A stretch of 64,000 bases of DNA from Methanoregula sp. PtaU1.Bin051 (GTDB taxonomy: Archaea; Halobacteriota; Methanomicrobia; Methanomicrobiales; Methanospirillaceae): NCBI GenBank assembly GCA_002067895.1, contig MVRE01000017.1:62001-126000 (forward strand), written 5' to 3'. This document shows positions 18,626 to 27,796 of this stretch, piece by piece. Within the stretch, counting starts at the first letter, position 1. Every line of letters starts with the position of its first letter. The notes under the pieces were generated by a model, which searched no databases, was not told the DNA's origin, and was given only the letters and a program-made list of their open reading frames with translations. The position numbers and the translations under genes were made by a program.

Positions 18626-18936
18626 ATCTTCGACTGATCCGGGGGCTTTGCCGTGCCGCGGGACTGCGGTTTCATTGCACCGAGGCCGAGCAGCGGGTCG
18701 TGCTTCTTCTTCTTTTGGCCGGCAGATGACTTGTTACCGGCGCCGGCCGGTGCCTTTCCAAGGAAGCACTCCACCAGGTCGCGGCCGCCGGCACAGGTCC
18801 GTTCCTTCAACTCCGTGCAGTCTTCGCAGGAAGGCACCTGAGTCGGCAGCAGCGAGGGGAAGTGGTTCTTCCAGAGCGTCGCGTCGATCAGACCCTCGTC
18901 AAGAAACCTTCGGATGTGCCGCGCCGTGTACTTCAT
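18622..18936 (-). CDS. Hypothetical protein with a Cys cluster
   Basis: 104 residues, start MKYTARHIRRFLDEG. An N-terminal helix-rich part is followed by CEDCTELKERTCAGGRDLVEC (four cysteines across residues about 47-67, possible metal site) and a lysine-rich low-complexity tail. I do not recognise a family. It is followed by the TPR-like fragment with a GTGA overlap. Confidence 0.6.
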   Translation of the reverse strand: MKYTARHIRRFLDEGLIDATLWKNHFPSLLPTQVPSCEDCTELKERTCAGGRDLVECFLGKAPAGAGNKSSAGQKKKKHDPLLGLGAMKPQSRGTAKPPDQSKM

Positions 18937-19055
18937 GCAGGAAGTATTGGGAATTCATTCACCTATGCCCTTTTTCTCAGGCAGCGGGGATCCTTACAGG
19001 CCGGAAACGGGTGAGCAGGAGCTATTGGCTGAACGAAGAAAAAAATGAGTGCCGG

Positions 19056-20354
19056 TTACTTCTTCTCCCACCGGATCAGCTCGGCCACCTTCGAGAGCGT
19101 GCTGCCCCGCCGGATCTCCTCGCGGATCCTCTCCTCGTTCTTGCGCACCTCGAGCGCCCGCCGGGCGACCTCGTAGGCCCGCTCGCGGGGGATCACCACG
19201 ACCCCGCTCTCGTCAGCAATGATCCAGTCCCCAGGACGGACGTACTGCCCGCCGCACTTTATCTCCGCGTTGATCTCCCCGAATCCCTTGGGCTCGCCGG
19301 CATTCGGGCAGACGGCCTTTGCATAGAGCGGGAACTTCATCTTCTTTATATCATCCACGTCCCGGACGGCACCGTCGATTATGACCCCGGCAATCCCCCG
19401 CTTCATGCAGCTTAACGTCGCAAGCTCCCCCCACGGGGCCACGTGCGTGCCGCCGTCATTGTTGATTACAAGGACCTCGCCGGGCTTTGCGACATCGATC
19501 GCTTCGACCGGCTTCGCCCAGTCGCCGGCAAAGGTCTGGACGGTCACGGCTTTTCCCGCAACCCTGACATCGCCGCAGATAGAGACGATCCCTTCCATCG
19601 CACCCTTGCGGTGCATCGCGTCGGTCGCGTTCGGGGCCGAGACCTTTGAGAGTATCTCGAGTATCTGGTCATCGAGCGGGACCTGCTTCACTTTTGCGGC
19701 TTTCGGCCGGTCGATGGCCCTGCGGATCGCCTTTGCCGAGCCGGTCACATCCCGGGAGCGTACAATATTACCCCCGACGATCACGATCGCAGCCCCTGCC
19801 TGCACGGCCTCACCGGCAGAATCAGCGTCAATCCCGCCGGCGACCGCAAGCTCGGCAGATAGCCCTGTGCCAGAAAGCGACCGGAGCAGTTCAAGGGAGC
19901 TCATCCCCTTCATCTGCTGGTCGATGCCGGTGTGGGCGGCGATTATATCCACCCCCATCCGGTCCAGCTCGGCCGCACGCTTCACCGGGTCCGGCGCATT
20001 GATTAAGTCCGCCATCAGCCGGACTCCGTACAGCCGTGCGGCCCGGACCGCCTCCTCCACGACCGCATCGTCCGCGTCAGCAAGGATCCCGACAACGGAG
20101 GCCCCCGCCTTTGCCGCCATCTCCACCTCCAGCGTACCGGTGTCGGCAACCTTCATGTCGGCAACGATCGTGCGGCCCATAAACTTCTCTTTCAGTGCCC
20201 GGACGGCCTGCATCCCCTCGCTCTTGATAAGCGGCGTTCCCGCTTCGATCCAGTCCGCACCGCCGGCTACCGACTCCTCCGCGATCTGCAGGGCTCTTGC
20301 AAGTTCGGTTACATCTAAGGCCACCTGCAGGACCGGTCTCTTCATAAGCACCAT
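19056..20354 (-). CDS. Fusion of 3-hexulose-6-phosphate synthase and RraA-like domain
   Basis: 432 residues. Residues 1-215 are an orotidine-5'-phosphate-decarboxylase-type barrel of the HPS class: LQVALDVTEL, EAGTPLIKSEG, ADMKVADTG and AVAGGIDADS with phosphate-binding VVGGNIV. It should condense formaldehyde with ribulose 5-phosphate or, in archaea, run in reverse to make ribulose 5-phosphate for nucleotides. Residues about 225-432 are an RraA/demethylmenaquinone methyltransferase-like fold (VSAPNATDAMHRKGAM, IIDGAVRDVDDI); a Glu 20 residues before Arg-Asp resembles the metal-site spacing of RraA-like aldolases. Start could be the ATG at 20354 or the one at 20345. Confidence 0.9.
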   Translation of the reverse strand: MVLMKRPVLQVALDVTELARALQIAEESVAGGADWIEAGTPLIKSEGMQAVRALKEKFMGRTIVADMKVADTGTLEVEMAAKAGASVVGILADADDAVVEEAVRAARLYGVRLMADLINAPDPVKRAAELDRMGVDIIAAHTGIDQQMKGMSSLELLRSLSGTGLSAELAVAGGIDADSAGEAVQAGAAIVIVGGNIVRSRDVTGSAKAIRRAIDRPKAAKVKQVPLDDQILEILSKVSAPNATDAMHRKGAMEGIVSICGDVRVAGKAVTVQTFAGDWAKPVEAIDVAKPGEVLVINNDGGTHVAPWGELATLSCMKRGIAGVIIDGAVRDVDDIKKMKFPLYAKAVCPNAGEPKGFGEINAEIKCGGQYVRPGDWIIADESGVVVIPRERAYEVARRALEVRKNEERIREEIRRGSTLSKVAELIRWEKK

Positions 20355-20460
20355 GATGGTTTGAGGGACGGCGAGATAAGGGTTGCCTCAGGAATCACAC
20401 ACACTCCGCCCTGCCAACATTTTATCTGATTGAACGACAGACTTTTTTTCCGCACAGCCC

Positions 20461-21396
20461 ATGGACATCCTGTCGGTCATCTTAATCATCGCCGGCCTCT
20501 GTCTTTTTGAGACGATAAGCTCGATTGACAATGCTATCATCAACGCGGAGGTCCTGTCCACCATGGGGGAACGGGCAAAGCGGTGGTTCCTGCTCTGGGG
20601 CATCCTCTTTGCGGTCTTTGTGATCCGCGGCGTGCTCCCGTGGCTGATCGTGTGGCTCGCGACACCGTCCCTCGGCCCGGTCGGGGCGTTCTTCGCCACC
20701 TTCTCGTCCGATCCAGCCGTGATTTCGGCGATCGAGCAGTCGGCCCCGGTCCTGCTGATGGGCGGGGGAGTGTTCTTAATCTTCCTCTTCTTCCACTGGA
20801 TCTTTTTGGAAGAGAAGCACTACGGGCTCCGGGGCGAGCGGTACATCGAGAGCAAGGGGGTCTGGTTCTTTGCCGTAGTCTCGGTCCTGCTTGCCGCAAT
20901 CGTCTGGTTCGCTCTTTCGGTAAACCCGTTAATGGCGTTCGGGGCCGTGGTCGGATCGACGGCGTTTTTCATCGTCCACGGTTTCCGGCAGAACGCTGAG
21001 CTGCAGGAGAAGAAGATGATGGGGGCTGAAATGTCGGACATCTCCAAGCTCTTCTACCTCGAGGTGATCGACGCGACCTTCTCCATCGACGGCGTGCTCG
21101 GCGCGTTCGCGTTCACGCTCTCTGTGCCGCTCATCCTGATCGGGAATGGCCTCGGGGCATTCGTGGTCCGCGAGATGACCATGAAGAACATCTCCACGAT
21201 TAAGAAGTACATCTTTTTAAAGAACGGGGCCATGTACTCCATCCTGTGCCTTGGGACGATCATGGTGCTTGATGCCTTCGGCCTCCACATCCCGCCCTAT
21301 TTCTCGCCGGTCGTGACGTTTGCCGTCGTCGGGTTCTTTTTGTTAAAATCGGTAAAAAATCTGAAGGAAAACGGCGGGAAGCCGCACGCGTCATAA
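20461..21396 (+). CDS. DUF475/TerC-like integral membrane protein
   Basis: 311 residues with about eight hydrophobic helices. Conserved acidic-rich membrane motifs, ETISSIDNAIINAEVLS near the N-terminus and YLEVIDATFSIDGVLGAFA in the middle, are the hallmark of the TerC/DUF475 superfamily, whose members are linked to tellurite resistance and, in bacteria, manganese export or metallation of exoproteins. The two EV/ID-D motifs probably line the ion path. Start ATG at 20461 agrees with the conserved opening. It converges with the nitroreductase gene. Confidence 0.88.
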   Translation: MDILSVILIIAGLCLFETISSIDNAIINAEVLSTMGERAKRWFLLWGILFAVFVIRGVLPWLIVWLATPSLGPVGAFFATFSSDPAVISAIEQSAPVLLMGGGVFLIFLFFHWIFLEEKHYGLRGERYIESKGVWFFAVVSVLLAAIVWFALSVNPLMAFGAVVGSTAFFIVHGFRQNAELQEKKMMGAEMSDISKLFYLEVIDATFSIDGVLGAFAFTLSVPLILIGNGLGAFVVREMTMKNISTIKKYIFLKNGAMYSILCLGTIMVLDAFGLHIPPYFSPVVTFAVVGFFLLKSVKNLKENGGKPHAS

Positions 21397-21449
21397 ATAA
21401 GAAAAAAGGCAGGCAGGAACTCCTCAGCTTATCGCCACAAAGGTACTAT

Positions 21450-21956
21450 TCACTCTGCCTTGAACTTCTCCCGGAACAGGACCTTCTTTAAGTCCTTCTT
21501 TTGCGCAAACTCAATATCGACCGGGTTTCCCGCGGGGACGAGCGAGACAAGCGCGTAACCGTCCGGCACGTCCAGCAGCTTGCGCACCGGTTCGGCGTAT
21601 TCCTTCTTCTCGCCGGCAACCCAGCAGCTCCCGATGCCGTAGGCCTGCAGGGCGAGGATTATGTTCTCGGTTGCCGCACAGCAGTCCTCGAGGTAATACT
21701 TCGCCTTCTTTTCCCCGAAGATTGCAAAACAGACCGCCGCATCGGCGATATGCTTCCCATGGTCCGTTAAGTCGGCGATCTTTTTCAGCATCGCCTTGTC
21801 CTTAACGACCCCGAACAGCCAGGGCTGTACGTTCATCGCCGTCGGGGCGTGGCGGGCGCACTCGATCACGTCGGCAATCACCGGGTCGGGAATCGGGTCG
21901 GTCTTGAACTTCCGGATGGAATGGCGGGACTTGATCACCGTTGTAACTACGTTCAT
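21450..21956 (-). CDS. Nitroreductase family FMN-dependent oxidoreductase
   Basis: 168 residues. The N-terminal RHSIRKFKTDPIPD is the FMN-phosphate-contacting R-x-S-x-R motif of the family, followed by ARHAPTAMNVQPW and the C-terminal half GSCWVAG. Such enzymes are homodimers using FMN and a reduced pyridine nucleotide (or F420/ferredoxin in archaea); substrates are diverse. It is short relative to NfsB types but matches the archaeal short class. It is a single gene between two unrelated neighbours. Confidence 0.9.
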   Translation of the reverse strand: MNVVTTVIKSRHSIRKFKTDPIPDPVIADVIECARHAPTAMNVQPWLFGVVKDKAMLKKIADLTDHGKHIADAAVCFAIFGEKKAKYYLEDCCAATENIILALQAYGIGSCWVAGEKKEYAEPVRKLLDVPDGYALVSLVPAGNPVDIEFAQKKDLKKVLFREKFKAE

Positions 21957-22005
21957 GGTGCAGGATTAGCATTCCGGCAGATAAAAAATTTCGGGATTGC
22001 GGGGG

Positions 22006-23025
22006 TCAGCGCCGGTGGTAAGAGAACATGACCGCCGCTGCAATGCCGGCAGTCAGGGATAAGAACGCCCCGAATCCCGGGGTACGTGTCGGCGATGTCC
22101 TGGCCGGCGCGGTTGTTGCCGAAGCGGACGTCTCCGGTGCAGCGGTCGTCACTTCCGCCGTCGTTATGGTCATTACGGGAACTGTCGTTGTCACCTTTGC
22201 AGTCGTCTGCGCCGTTGTTACGGTAGTTGCCGTTGTCGTCGCTGTCGTTGCCGTGCCGACAGTTATCAACGGGTTCCTCTCCTGGACGAGCACGGTCACC
22301 TTTGCCGACTTCGTCTTGCCCTCAGCCGGGTAGTTGTCCATCATGCTGTTCGCGTTGCACTCTGCCCATATCGTAAACGTCCCCGGGCCGTACCTGGAGT
22401 TACCGCTGTCCCAGAACTTCCCGGTATAGAACGGGGTCGTCGTGACCGGGATATCGGTCAGCTGGTTGCTGGTGCCGGCCTTGTTGGTCACGGACGACAT
22501 GATTGCACCGGTGGGTGTCTGGAAGTTAATCGTGACCGGGGCGCCTCCACCGGGCACACCCGCCCTCTGCCCTATCGTGTACAGGTTGGTCTCGATCCGG
22601 AACCGTGCCTCGTCCCCGCGGTAGAGCCACTTGTTCGTAACGTCGACGTTGACGTCCGTGTCCTCGACCTTGATCGCAAGGTACGGGTCAGAGACCCTGA
22701 AAGCCACCGCCGCGGTTCCTGCGGTCAGGCCGGGGGCCCACGAATACCAGTTGCCCGTCCGGCTGGAGAAAACCCCGGAATCAACTGAGAAAGCGGTCTT
22801 TGTCGCAGTAACGTCTATCACCTCTTCAGGAACAGCAGATGATGTCGCTGCTGTTGAAGGGAACCACGCGATCTGGTTGTTGGCGCCGAGCCCGGCAGTG
22901 ATGTCAAGACCCTGTTCGCCGATAAAGACATTCCCTCCTGCCGGGACGTCTGTGATGGCGGCCGTGGCCGGCCCTGCCAGCATGAGTAGCCCGGCAAGCA
23001 CGATGATCAGTACAATGTGTTTCAT
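22006..23025 (-). CDS. Secreted DUF3821-type surface protein with C-terminal anchor
   Basis: 339 residues. A signal peptide (MKHIVLIIVLAGLLMLAGPATA, ending near residue 22; cleavage after TAA) precedes a beta-rich domain (FIGEQGLDITAGL) typical of DUF3821, a family seen almost only in Methanomicrobiales surface proteins. Residues about 255-310 are a Thr/Val-rich stalk of TT repeats, probably O-glycosylated. The end (RTPGFGAFLSLTAGIAAAV plus MFSYHRR) looks like a PGF-CTERM-type sorting signal: PGF motif, helix, basic tail. So it should be processed by an archaeosortase and lipid-anchored. Close relatives are S-layer-like. Confidence 0.82.
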   Translation of the reverse strand: MKHIVLIIVLAGLLMLAGPATAAITDVPAGGNVFIGEQGLDITAGLGANNQIAWFPSTAATSSAVPEEVIDVTATKTAFSVDSGVFSSRTGNWYSWAPGLTAGTAAVAFRVSDPYLAIKVEDTDVNVDVTNKWLYRGDEARFRIETNLYTIGQRAGVPGGGAPVTINFQTPTGAIMSSVTNKAGTSNQLTDIPVTTTPFYTGKFWDSGNSRYGPGTFTIWAECNANSMMDNYPAEGKTKSAKVTVLVQERNPLITVGTATTATTTATTVTTAQTTAKVTTTVPVMTITTAEVTTAAPETSASATTAPARTSPTRTPGFGAFLSLTAGIAAAVMFSYHRR

Positions 23026-23123
23026 CTATTGTCCTCCGTACCAGTTCTGTAATGGAAGATTAACGGGCACTAGCAGATAAACCTGAGTGGTTCAGAAAAG
23101 CCCAAAAGACTGAGATTGCAGGT

Positions 23124-24320
23124 TCAGAGGATTCCGGTTGCTGCCTGCCAGATATTGGCAAATCCCTGTGAGATCAATACGCCGGGATCGATGCCCAGCC
23201 ACGGGAAGATGACGATGAAGTACAGGACGGTGCCAAGCGTGCTGCCGACGTTTGCGAGCGCGGCGACCAGGACGACCCTGAAGATCGGTATCCTCCACAT
23301 TTCGGAGAGCGATTCCGCCTCGAAGACCTTCCGGAAATCACCGGGCGCAGGTTTCCGGATCTTCGCCTCCACGATCGCCGAGAACCACCCTGCGGCGAGA
23401 AGGGGGTTTAACGCGGTGAACCAGGAGATTGCAAAACCGGTTAAGGCCGAGAGGGGGTGCCCCCCGGCAGCGAGAGTGAAGGCGGCGGTGAGCATGCCGT
23501 GGAGGAGCACCCAGTAGATGAGCGCCATGAGAAGAACGTCCAGCCCCACGCCCGAGAAAGCAAGCGCCACAATCAGCAGCGCGAAGAGGGCTGTTACCGC
23601 TACGCCAAAGATCTTCCCCCACGGCGGGCTCTTAACGTCTGCCGTGAGCTCGGTGATCGGGGGCAGCAATGCCGGGTTCTCCATGTACCGCTTTACCCCG
23701 CCAACATGCCCCGCCCCGATAACCGCGAGGACGCGGCCGCCCCGGGCGTCCAGCTTGAGCAGCTGGTGGGCGAGGTAAGCATCCCGTTCGTCGATAAGCG
23801 CCCGCGCCCCGTTAGGCGAGAACTTACGGAACTCCTCAAGAGCGAGGGCGATCACGTCGTCTTTTTTCAGGGCCTCGATGTCGATCTCCTCGCCCTCGAC
23901 ACCGGCAACCGAGGCAGAGAGGGCGTAGAACATCTTTAACTTTTCCCAAAGGGACATTAACTTCCAGAACCGGTGGAGCGTGATCCGGATGTCCCGGTCG
24001 ATCAGGCCGATCCCGAGGTTCCGGGCCTCGGCTTCAGCGATCGCCGCCTTCATCTCGGCACCGGGCTCCACCCCCACGTCCATCCCGATCTTCCGCTGGA
24101 GGTAGGAGAGCACCCACTGGACGAGGAGCTGGGTGAAGTTCCCCGCTTCCAGCACCTCGGTGACCGAGGGCTCTGCCGTGCTCTTTTTTAACGCGGCGAA
24201 CCTGGCCGGGTCCAGCTCGACGGCCACGATATCCGGCGAAAACTCGTTGATTGCAGTAATGACCTCGTCCACGCTCTGCTGCGATACGTGCGCCGTCCCG
24301 ACGATCCTGATCTCAGCCAT
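23124..24320 (-). CDS. TraB-family membrane protein
   Basis: 398 residues. The N-terminal TraB/GumN-like domain begins IRIVGTAHVSQQSVDEV with the conserved GTAHxS and later VAVELDPARF and VIGAGHVGG motifs, related to the erythromycin-esterase/EreA and Tiki protease folds. The C-terminal 150 residues contain about four membrane helices (LFALLIVALAFSGVGLDVLL and three more). Enterococcal TraB/PrgY sequesters a mating pheromone; archaeal homologues are unstudied. It overlaps the start region of YkgJ-type gene by 8 bases and is translationally coupled to it. Confidence 0.88.
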   Translation of the reverse strand: MAEIRIVGTAHVSQQSVDEVITAINEFSPDIVAVELDPARFAALKKSTAEPSVTEVLEAGNFTQLLVQWVLSYLQRKIGMDVGVEPGAEMKAAIAEAEARNLGIGLIDRDIRITLHRFWKLMSLWEKLKMFYALSASVAGVEGEEIDIEALKKDDVIALALEEFRKFSPNGARALIDERDAYLAHQLLKLDARGGRVLAVIGAGHVGGVKRYMENPALLPPITELTADVKSPPWGKIFGVAVTALFALLIVALAFSGVGLDVLLMALIYWVLLHGMLTAAFTLAAGGHPLSALTGFAISWFTALNPLLAAGWFSAIVEAKIRKPAPGDFRKVFEAESLSEMWRIPIFRVVLVAALANVGSTLGTVLYFIVIFPWLGIDPGVLISQGFANIWQAATGIL

Positions 24321-24855
24321 CTATCACCTTCATGCCGTCGCTGTCTATAACTGCAAAAGAACCGGCGGGGACGGTATTTTTTGCAAGGACCGCCCGGATA
24401 AGGGCCGCCTCCGCTTCTTCCGCTTCCCTTCTACAGATCAGGTCGCCCGCGATCCGGCGGGCCTCCTCTTCACCTGTCGGCTGGTGAAGCCCGTCGCACT
24501 CAGAGATGACAATCTCATCCCCATCCAGCATGAACGGATACGTGCGGCAGATCCACGGGCGGCTGTCGTAGACCGTGCACCTGCTGTCTTCAAGGAACCT
24601 GCAGGCGCCACCGTTCCTTTTCAGGCACCATCCCAGCGTGTACCTGCCGCCGGATGCATTGCGTATCGTCTCCGGGTACGGTTCGGCGACTTCCTCCCAG
24701 GACAGGCCGGTCACTGCGATAATCGCACGGATCTCGGAAGGAAATACCATGACGAGAGCGGACCCCTCATCATGGCACTGGCAGCAGCGGCCGCAGCGGG
24801 TGCATGAAAAACCGGCCGATTGCACCTGTCTTGCCAGACTTTCAGGAGAGATCAT
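24313..24855 (-). CDS. YkgJ-type zinc/iron-chelating Cys cluster protein
   Basis: 180 residues. The N-terminal cluster CTRCGRCCQCHDEG (Cx2Cx2CC) and later CRFLEDSRCTVYDSRPWICR (with further Cys before and after) form the conserved CxBx CC-C-C-C arrangement of the UPF0153/YkgJ family, thought to bind Zn2+ or an Fe-S cluster. It lies upstream of and overlaps TraB. Function is unknown. ATG at 24855 is supported by the motif position. Confidence 0.85.
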   Translation of the reverse strand: MISPESLARQVQSAGFSCTRCGRCCQCHDEGSALVMVFPSEIRAIIAVTGLSWEEVAEPYPETIRNASGGRYTLGWCLKRNGGACRFLEDSRCTVYDSRPWICRTYPFMLDGDEIVISECDGLHQPTGEEEARRIAGDLICRREAEEAEAALIRAVLAKNTVPAGSFAVIDSDGMKVIDG

Positions 24856-24874
24856 GATGAGTACAGTATCCTGT

Positions 24875-25438
24875 TTATGCCCCGTGTTCGAGGGTTATTG
24901 CATTGAAGTTTTCAAAAAGCCGCTTCCCGTCCTCGGTATGGCTGACCTCCGGGTGCCACTGGACCCCGAAGATGTTCTTGTCCGGAAGCGCGATCGCCTC
25001 CGCCTCGCAGATACCGGAGCGGGCAAGGCGGACAAATCCCCCCGGGATCCGTGCTACCTCGTCGGCATGCGAGGCCCAGACATGGATCGTGCGGGGGTAG
25101 CCGGCAAGGATGTTGTCGTATTCGCAGATCTCGACATCGACCGGCCCGTACCCGCCGCTCTTCCCCGGGTGCACCTCACCGCCAAACCGTGTGGCGATCA
25201 CGTGCAGCCCGAGGCAGATCCCGAGCACGGGGAGACCGAGGTTAAGGTACTTCGCGCTGTTGCCCGCCCGCTCAAGCGCCGGTCCCCCGCCAAGGATGAT
25301 CCCCCGGCAGCCTTCAGCGACCTCTTCTTCCGGCATCGTGTTGGGGACGAGCGAGACGGAGATCTCCGCATCCCTCAGCGCACGGTGGATTAGGTGGTTG
25401 AACTGGCCGAAATTATTGACCACGAAGATGGGACGCAT
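24875..25438 (-). CDS. guaA: GMP synthase glutamine amidotransferase subunit
   Basis: 187 residues; separate glutaminase subunit (GuaAa) as is usual in archaea, whose ATP-pyrophosphatase partner is encoded elsewhere. The class-I amidotransferase triad is visible: Cys in GICLGLH (residue about 76), His and Glu in VQWHPEVSHTE (about residues 164-170). It transfers ammonia from Gln to XMP to make GMP. It is 19 bases downstream of the YkgJ gene's start side on the same strand and probably shares the same transcript direction. Confidence 0.94.
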   Translation of the reverse strand: MRPIFVVNNFGQFNHLIHRALRDAEISVSLVPNTMPEEEVAEGCRGIILGGGPALERAGNSAKYLNLGLPVLGICLGLHVIATRFGGEVHPGKSGGYGPVDVEICEYDNILAGYPRTIHVWASHADEVARIPGGFVRLARSGICEAEAIALPDKNIFGVQWHPEVSHTEDGKRLFENFNAITLEHGA

Positions 25439-25476
25439 TACCTTAGAAGTGTGCGGTTTTGCGCTATAAGCCCTTT

Positions 25477-26487
25477 TCAGCTGTACGCGCTTACCGTGTC
25501 GCGGATCTTCCGCCGGATCTCTTCCGGCGAGTGTCCGAGCAGGTACGCAAGTGCTATCGCGCCTCCCGCACCCATGCCCTCCTTGACCTCGCCGGAGCAG
25601 TAGCGGGCGAGGCCGTCATGGCCGAGGTCGGAAAAGCCGGGATCGACATAGATCATCGCAGCCCCGACCTGCCCGGCGAGCTCCGGCACGTTCGCGCTTG
25701 CGTCGTCCCGCACGAACGAGGTGGTCGCAACGAGCGGCAGCCGGCCGCCCATCGCCTTGAGGAGTGCGGCGACTGCAAGCATCTGCGTCCCCCCGGCAAG
25801 GATGAGCGTTCCCTCGTAGGCGGCTGCGATCCCTGCGGCGACAGGCATCATCGGGTCGCCGGCGCAGCGGACAATATCAAGCGGCGTTCCGGCACCCTGC
25901 TCCCTGACCCGCTCCAGCACTGCACTGCAGACTGATTCCTTGAGGGCCAGAGGGTTTGCAACAAAGCTGCTGCTCACCGAGGCCTGGTACCCCAGCGCCC
26001 GGAGTACGCAGAGCGCGGTCGTCGTCCCGCCGGGCACGGACTCGCCCAGCACGAGAAGGCCGGATGTTTGCGACAGGTACTTCCCGGCCCACTTCCCCCG
26101 CTCAAAGAGCGCTCCGGCACTGGGCACTGCGTCGCAGGTGCGGGGATCGTTTCCGGCACTGCCGTACAGGTCGAGGCAGGGGACGGCGGGGGCATGGGCA
26201 AGCCCGGCGTTGATGAAGAGGGGGGTGATCCCGGTCAGCTCCATCATCGCACGGGTGATCGAGGCAGGGGTCGGGCAGCCGGTCGGGGTGTTGGGCTTTG
26301 CTGCAACGCTGGTTATCGCCCCCTGCACGATCAGCTCCGCATCGAGGTTCGGTGTAAGGAGGGTCGCTTCCGGTGACGGGCCCGCGCCGGAGATCCCCGC
26401 AACTGTTGAGAGCATCGTATTTGCAAGGATCCCGCAGAAGGCGGGGCGTACCGCCTTTATTTCCGGTACTGGGGAGAGGAATGGCAT
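25477..26487 (-). CDS. cobT: Archaeal-type CobT, nicotinate-nucleotide-dimethylbenzimidazole phosphoribosyltransferase-like
   Basis: 336 residues from ATG at 26487; an upstream extension to 26727 has no family similarity and is overlapped by the next gene's promoter. The motifs GISGAGPSPEATLLTP near the start and GGTQMLAVAALLKA later are characteristic of the archaeal CobT-like group (TIGR00303). It activates the lower-ligand base of the corrinoid by forming an alpha-riboside phosphate. It is divergent from cobZ-cobS, whose products act in the same nucleotide-loop assembly branch, so 26488-26604 probably holds both promoters. Confidence 0.88.
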   Translation of the reverse strand: MPFLSPVPEIKAVRPAFCGILANTMLSTVAGISGAGPSPEATLLTPNLDAELIVQGAITSVAAKPNTPTGCPTPASITRAMMELTGITPLFINAGLAHAPAVPCLDLYGSAGNDPRTCDAVPSAGALFERGKWAGKYLSQTSGLLVLGESVPGGTTTALCVLRALGYQASVSSSFVANPLALKESVCSAVLERVREQGAGTPLDIVRCAGDPMMPVAAGIAAAYEGTLILAGGTQMLAVAALLKAMGGRLPLVATTSFVRDDASANVPELAGQVGAAMIYVDPGFSDLGHDGLARYCSGEVKEGMGAGGAIALAYLLGHSPEEIRRKIRDTVSAYS

Positions 26488-26604
26488 GACGTGTTCACTA
26501 GCTCTATGAACGGGGAGCGGGCTTGAAAGTATCGTTTTTCCCAATAAATACCGAAGCCCCGTTCCACAATCTAATAATACACTGCTCGACCACATTCTGA
26601 TCAC

Positions 26605-27039
26605 ATGTTCGAGATTACGCAGAGGCTGGAAAGGAAAGGGGTTTCGGAGGATGCCATAGTTGCGGCCGCGATGGATCTGTATGTCTCCCACGGCATGGAC
26701 GAAAAAGCGGCTGCAGCGGAAATGCACAAAAAGATCAGGAAATACCTTGGCGATCCCAACGTCGCCTCCCTCCTCCTCGGCGCGATCCTTCTCGAAGACG
26801 AGCTCTATGTGAAACGGAAGGACTCGGAGATAAAAGACGACCCTGTCTTCCTCCTCTCCGATGAGATCATCGGGATGGCGATCGCCGAGTGCATCGGTGG
26901 AACCTATGCCCGGTTCGAGTTCACGCGGTACGACCAGAAGAAGCCTGGGATCCTAAAGACCCTTGGGCCGTTCCTCGACGATGCCGTCGCCGGGCTGATC
27001 GCCGGCTGCACATCCCGGCTCTACAGCGAATGTGTATGA
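26605..27039 (+). CDS. cobZ: CobZ-type alpha-ribazole phosphatase
   Basis: 144 residues of the phosphatidylglycerophosphatase A (PgpA)-like helical fold, with the conserved opening (LERKGVSEDAIVAAAMDLY) and a DEIIGMAIAECIGG active-site segment where acidic residues bind metal. In Methanosarcina mazei the homologous CobZ replaces CobC and dephosphorylates alpha-ribazole-5'-phosphate; here it directly precedes cobS with an ATGA overlap, which supports the same role. A lipid-phosphatase role cannot be excluded from sequence alone. Confidence 0.82.
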   Translation: MFEITQRLERKGVSEDAIVAAAMDLYVSHGMDEKAAAAEMHKKIRKYLGDPNVASLLLGAILLEDELYVKRKDSEIKDDPVFLLSDEIIGMAIAECIGGTYARFEFTRYDQKKPGILKTLGPFLDDAVAGLIAGCTSRLYSECV

Positions 27040-27746
27040 GATCAGTTGTCGCCCTCCTCCAGTTCACAACCGTCCTGCCGCTCGGGAAACCTGCGGATTT
27101 CGAAGCATTCGCAAAGCGCTCCTGCCTCTATCCGCTCGCGGGGTACGTGATCGGCGGGATCGCCGCCATTGCCGTGTACTGGATTGCAAACCCGCTGGTT
27201 GCGGCTGCGGTCGCCACAACCATCGTGCTCCTCCTCTCAGGCTGCAACCATTTCGACGGTCTCCTTGATCTCGGCGACGGGCTGATGGCTCACGGGGACC
27301 GGGAGAAGAGGGTCCGGGCGCTCACCGACCGCCAAGTCGGCGCCGGAGGGGTGGCACTCGGGATCACCGTAACCCTCCTCCTCTTTGCAGGCCTTGCCGC
27401 TTCCGCGTCCGCCGCAGTCGCAATCCTCGCCGGGGAAGTCTGCGCAAAGTTCTCGATGGCCTTCCTCACCGCGACCGGCCGGCCATTCAACGAGGGCATC
27501 CATAGCTACCTGTACGGGCACGCCCGCCCGTACTTCCCGTTCATATCGTTCCTCCTCTGTCTGCCGCTTGTCCTGCTCCCGGTAAGCCCGCTCCGGCTCG
27601 CGGCAGCAGCCGCCGTCATGGTCGCGTGCCCCGTCGTCCTGCTCCTTGCATCAAAAAGACTTTTTGGGGGCATCAACGGGGACGTTGTCGGTGCGGGAAA
27701 CGAAATCACCCGAGCGCTGGTCATCCTCGCCCTCGTCATTACTTGA
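27036..27746 (+). CDS. cobS: Adenosylcobinamide-GDP ribazoletransferase
   Basis: 236 residues from ATG at 27036 (overlapping cobZ stop). Membrane enzyme with about six helices. Conserved acidic motif NHFDGLLDLGDGLMAHG (D-x2-D-x3-D, metal binding as in CDP-alcohol phosphatidyltransferase-like enzymes) and the later GRPFNEGIHSYLYG segment identify CobS. It joins the nucleotide loop to adenosylcobinamide-GDP to complete the coenzyme. Confidence 0.94.
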   Translation: MRSVVALLQFTTVLPLGKPADFEAFAKRSCLYPLAGYVIGGIAAIAVYWIANPLVAAAVATTIVLLLSGCNHFDGLLDLGDGLMAHGDREKRVRALTDRQVGAGGVALGITVTLLLFAGLAASASAAVAILAGEVCAKFSMAFLTATGRPFNEGIHSYLYGHARPYFPFISFLLCLPLVLLPVSPLRLAAAAAVMVACPVVLLLASKRLFGGINGDVVGAGNEITRALVILALVIT

Positions 27747-27796
27747 GCCGTCCTGTAACGCCACCTTTTTTACCATTCATTCCCGATGTAGTACCG

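Noticed and set aside
18441-19415. 324-residue plus-strand frame
   Set aside because: Runs over the small unknown gene and the end of the HPS-RraA gene; low-complexity basic/Pro-Arg sequence with no motif.
19381-20364. 327-residue frame opposite the HPS-RraA gene
   Set aside because: Ala/Ser-rich antisense shadow of a recognised enzyme.
22100-22260. Repeat tract in the DUF3821 gene as a regulatory repeat
   Set aside because: It is the Thr/Val-rich stalk coding sequence.
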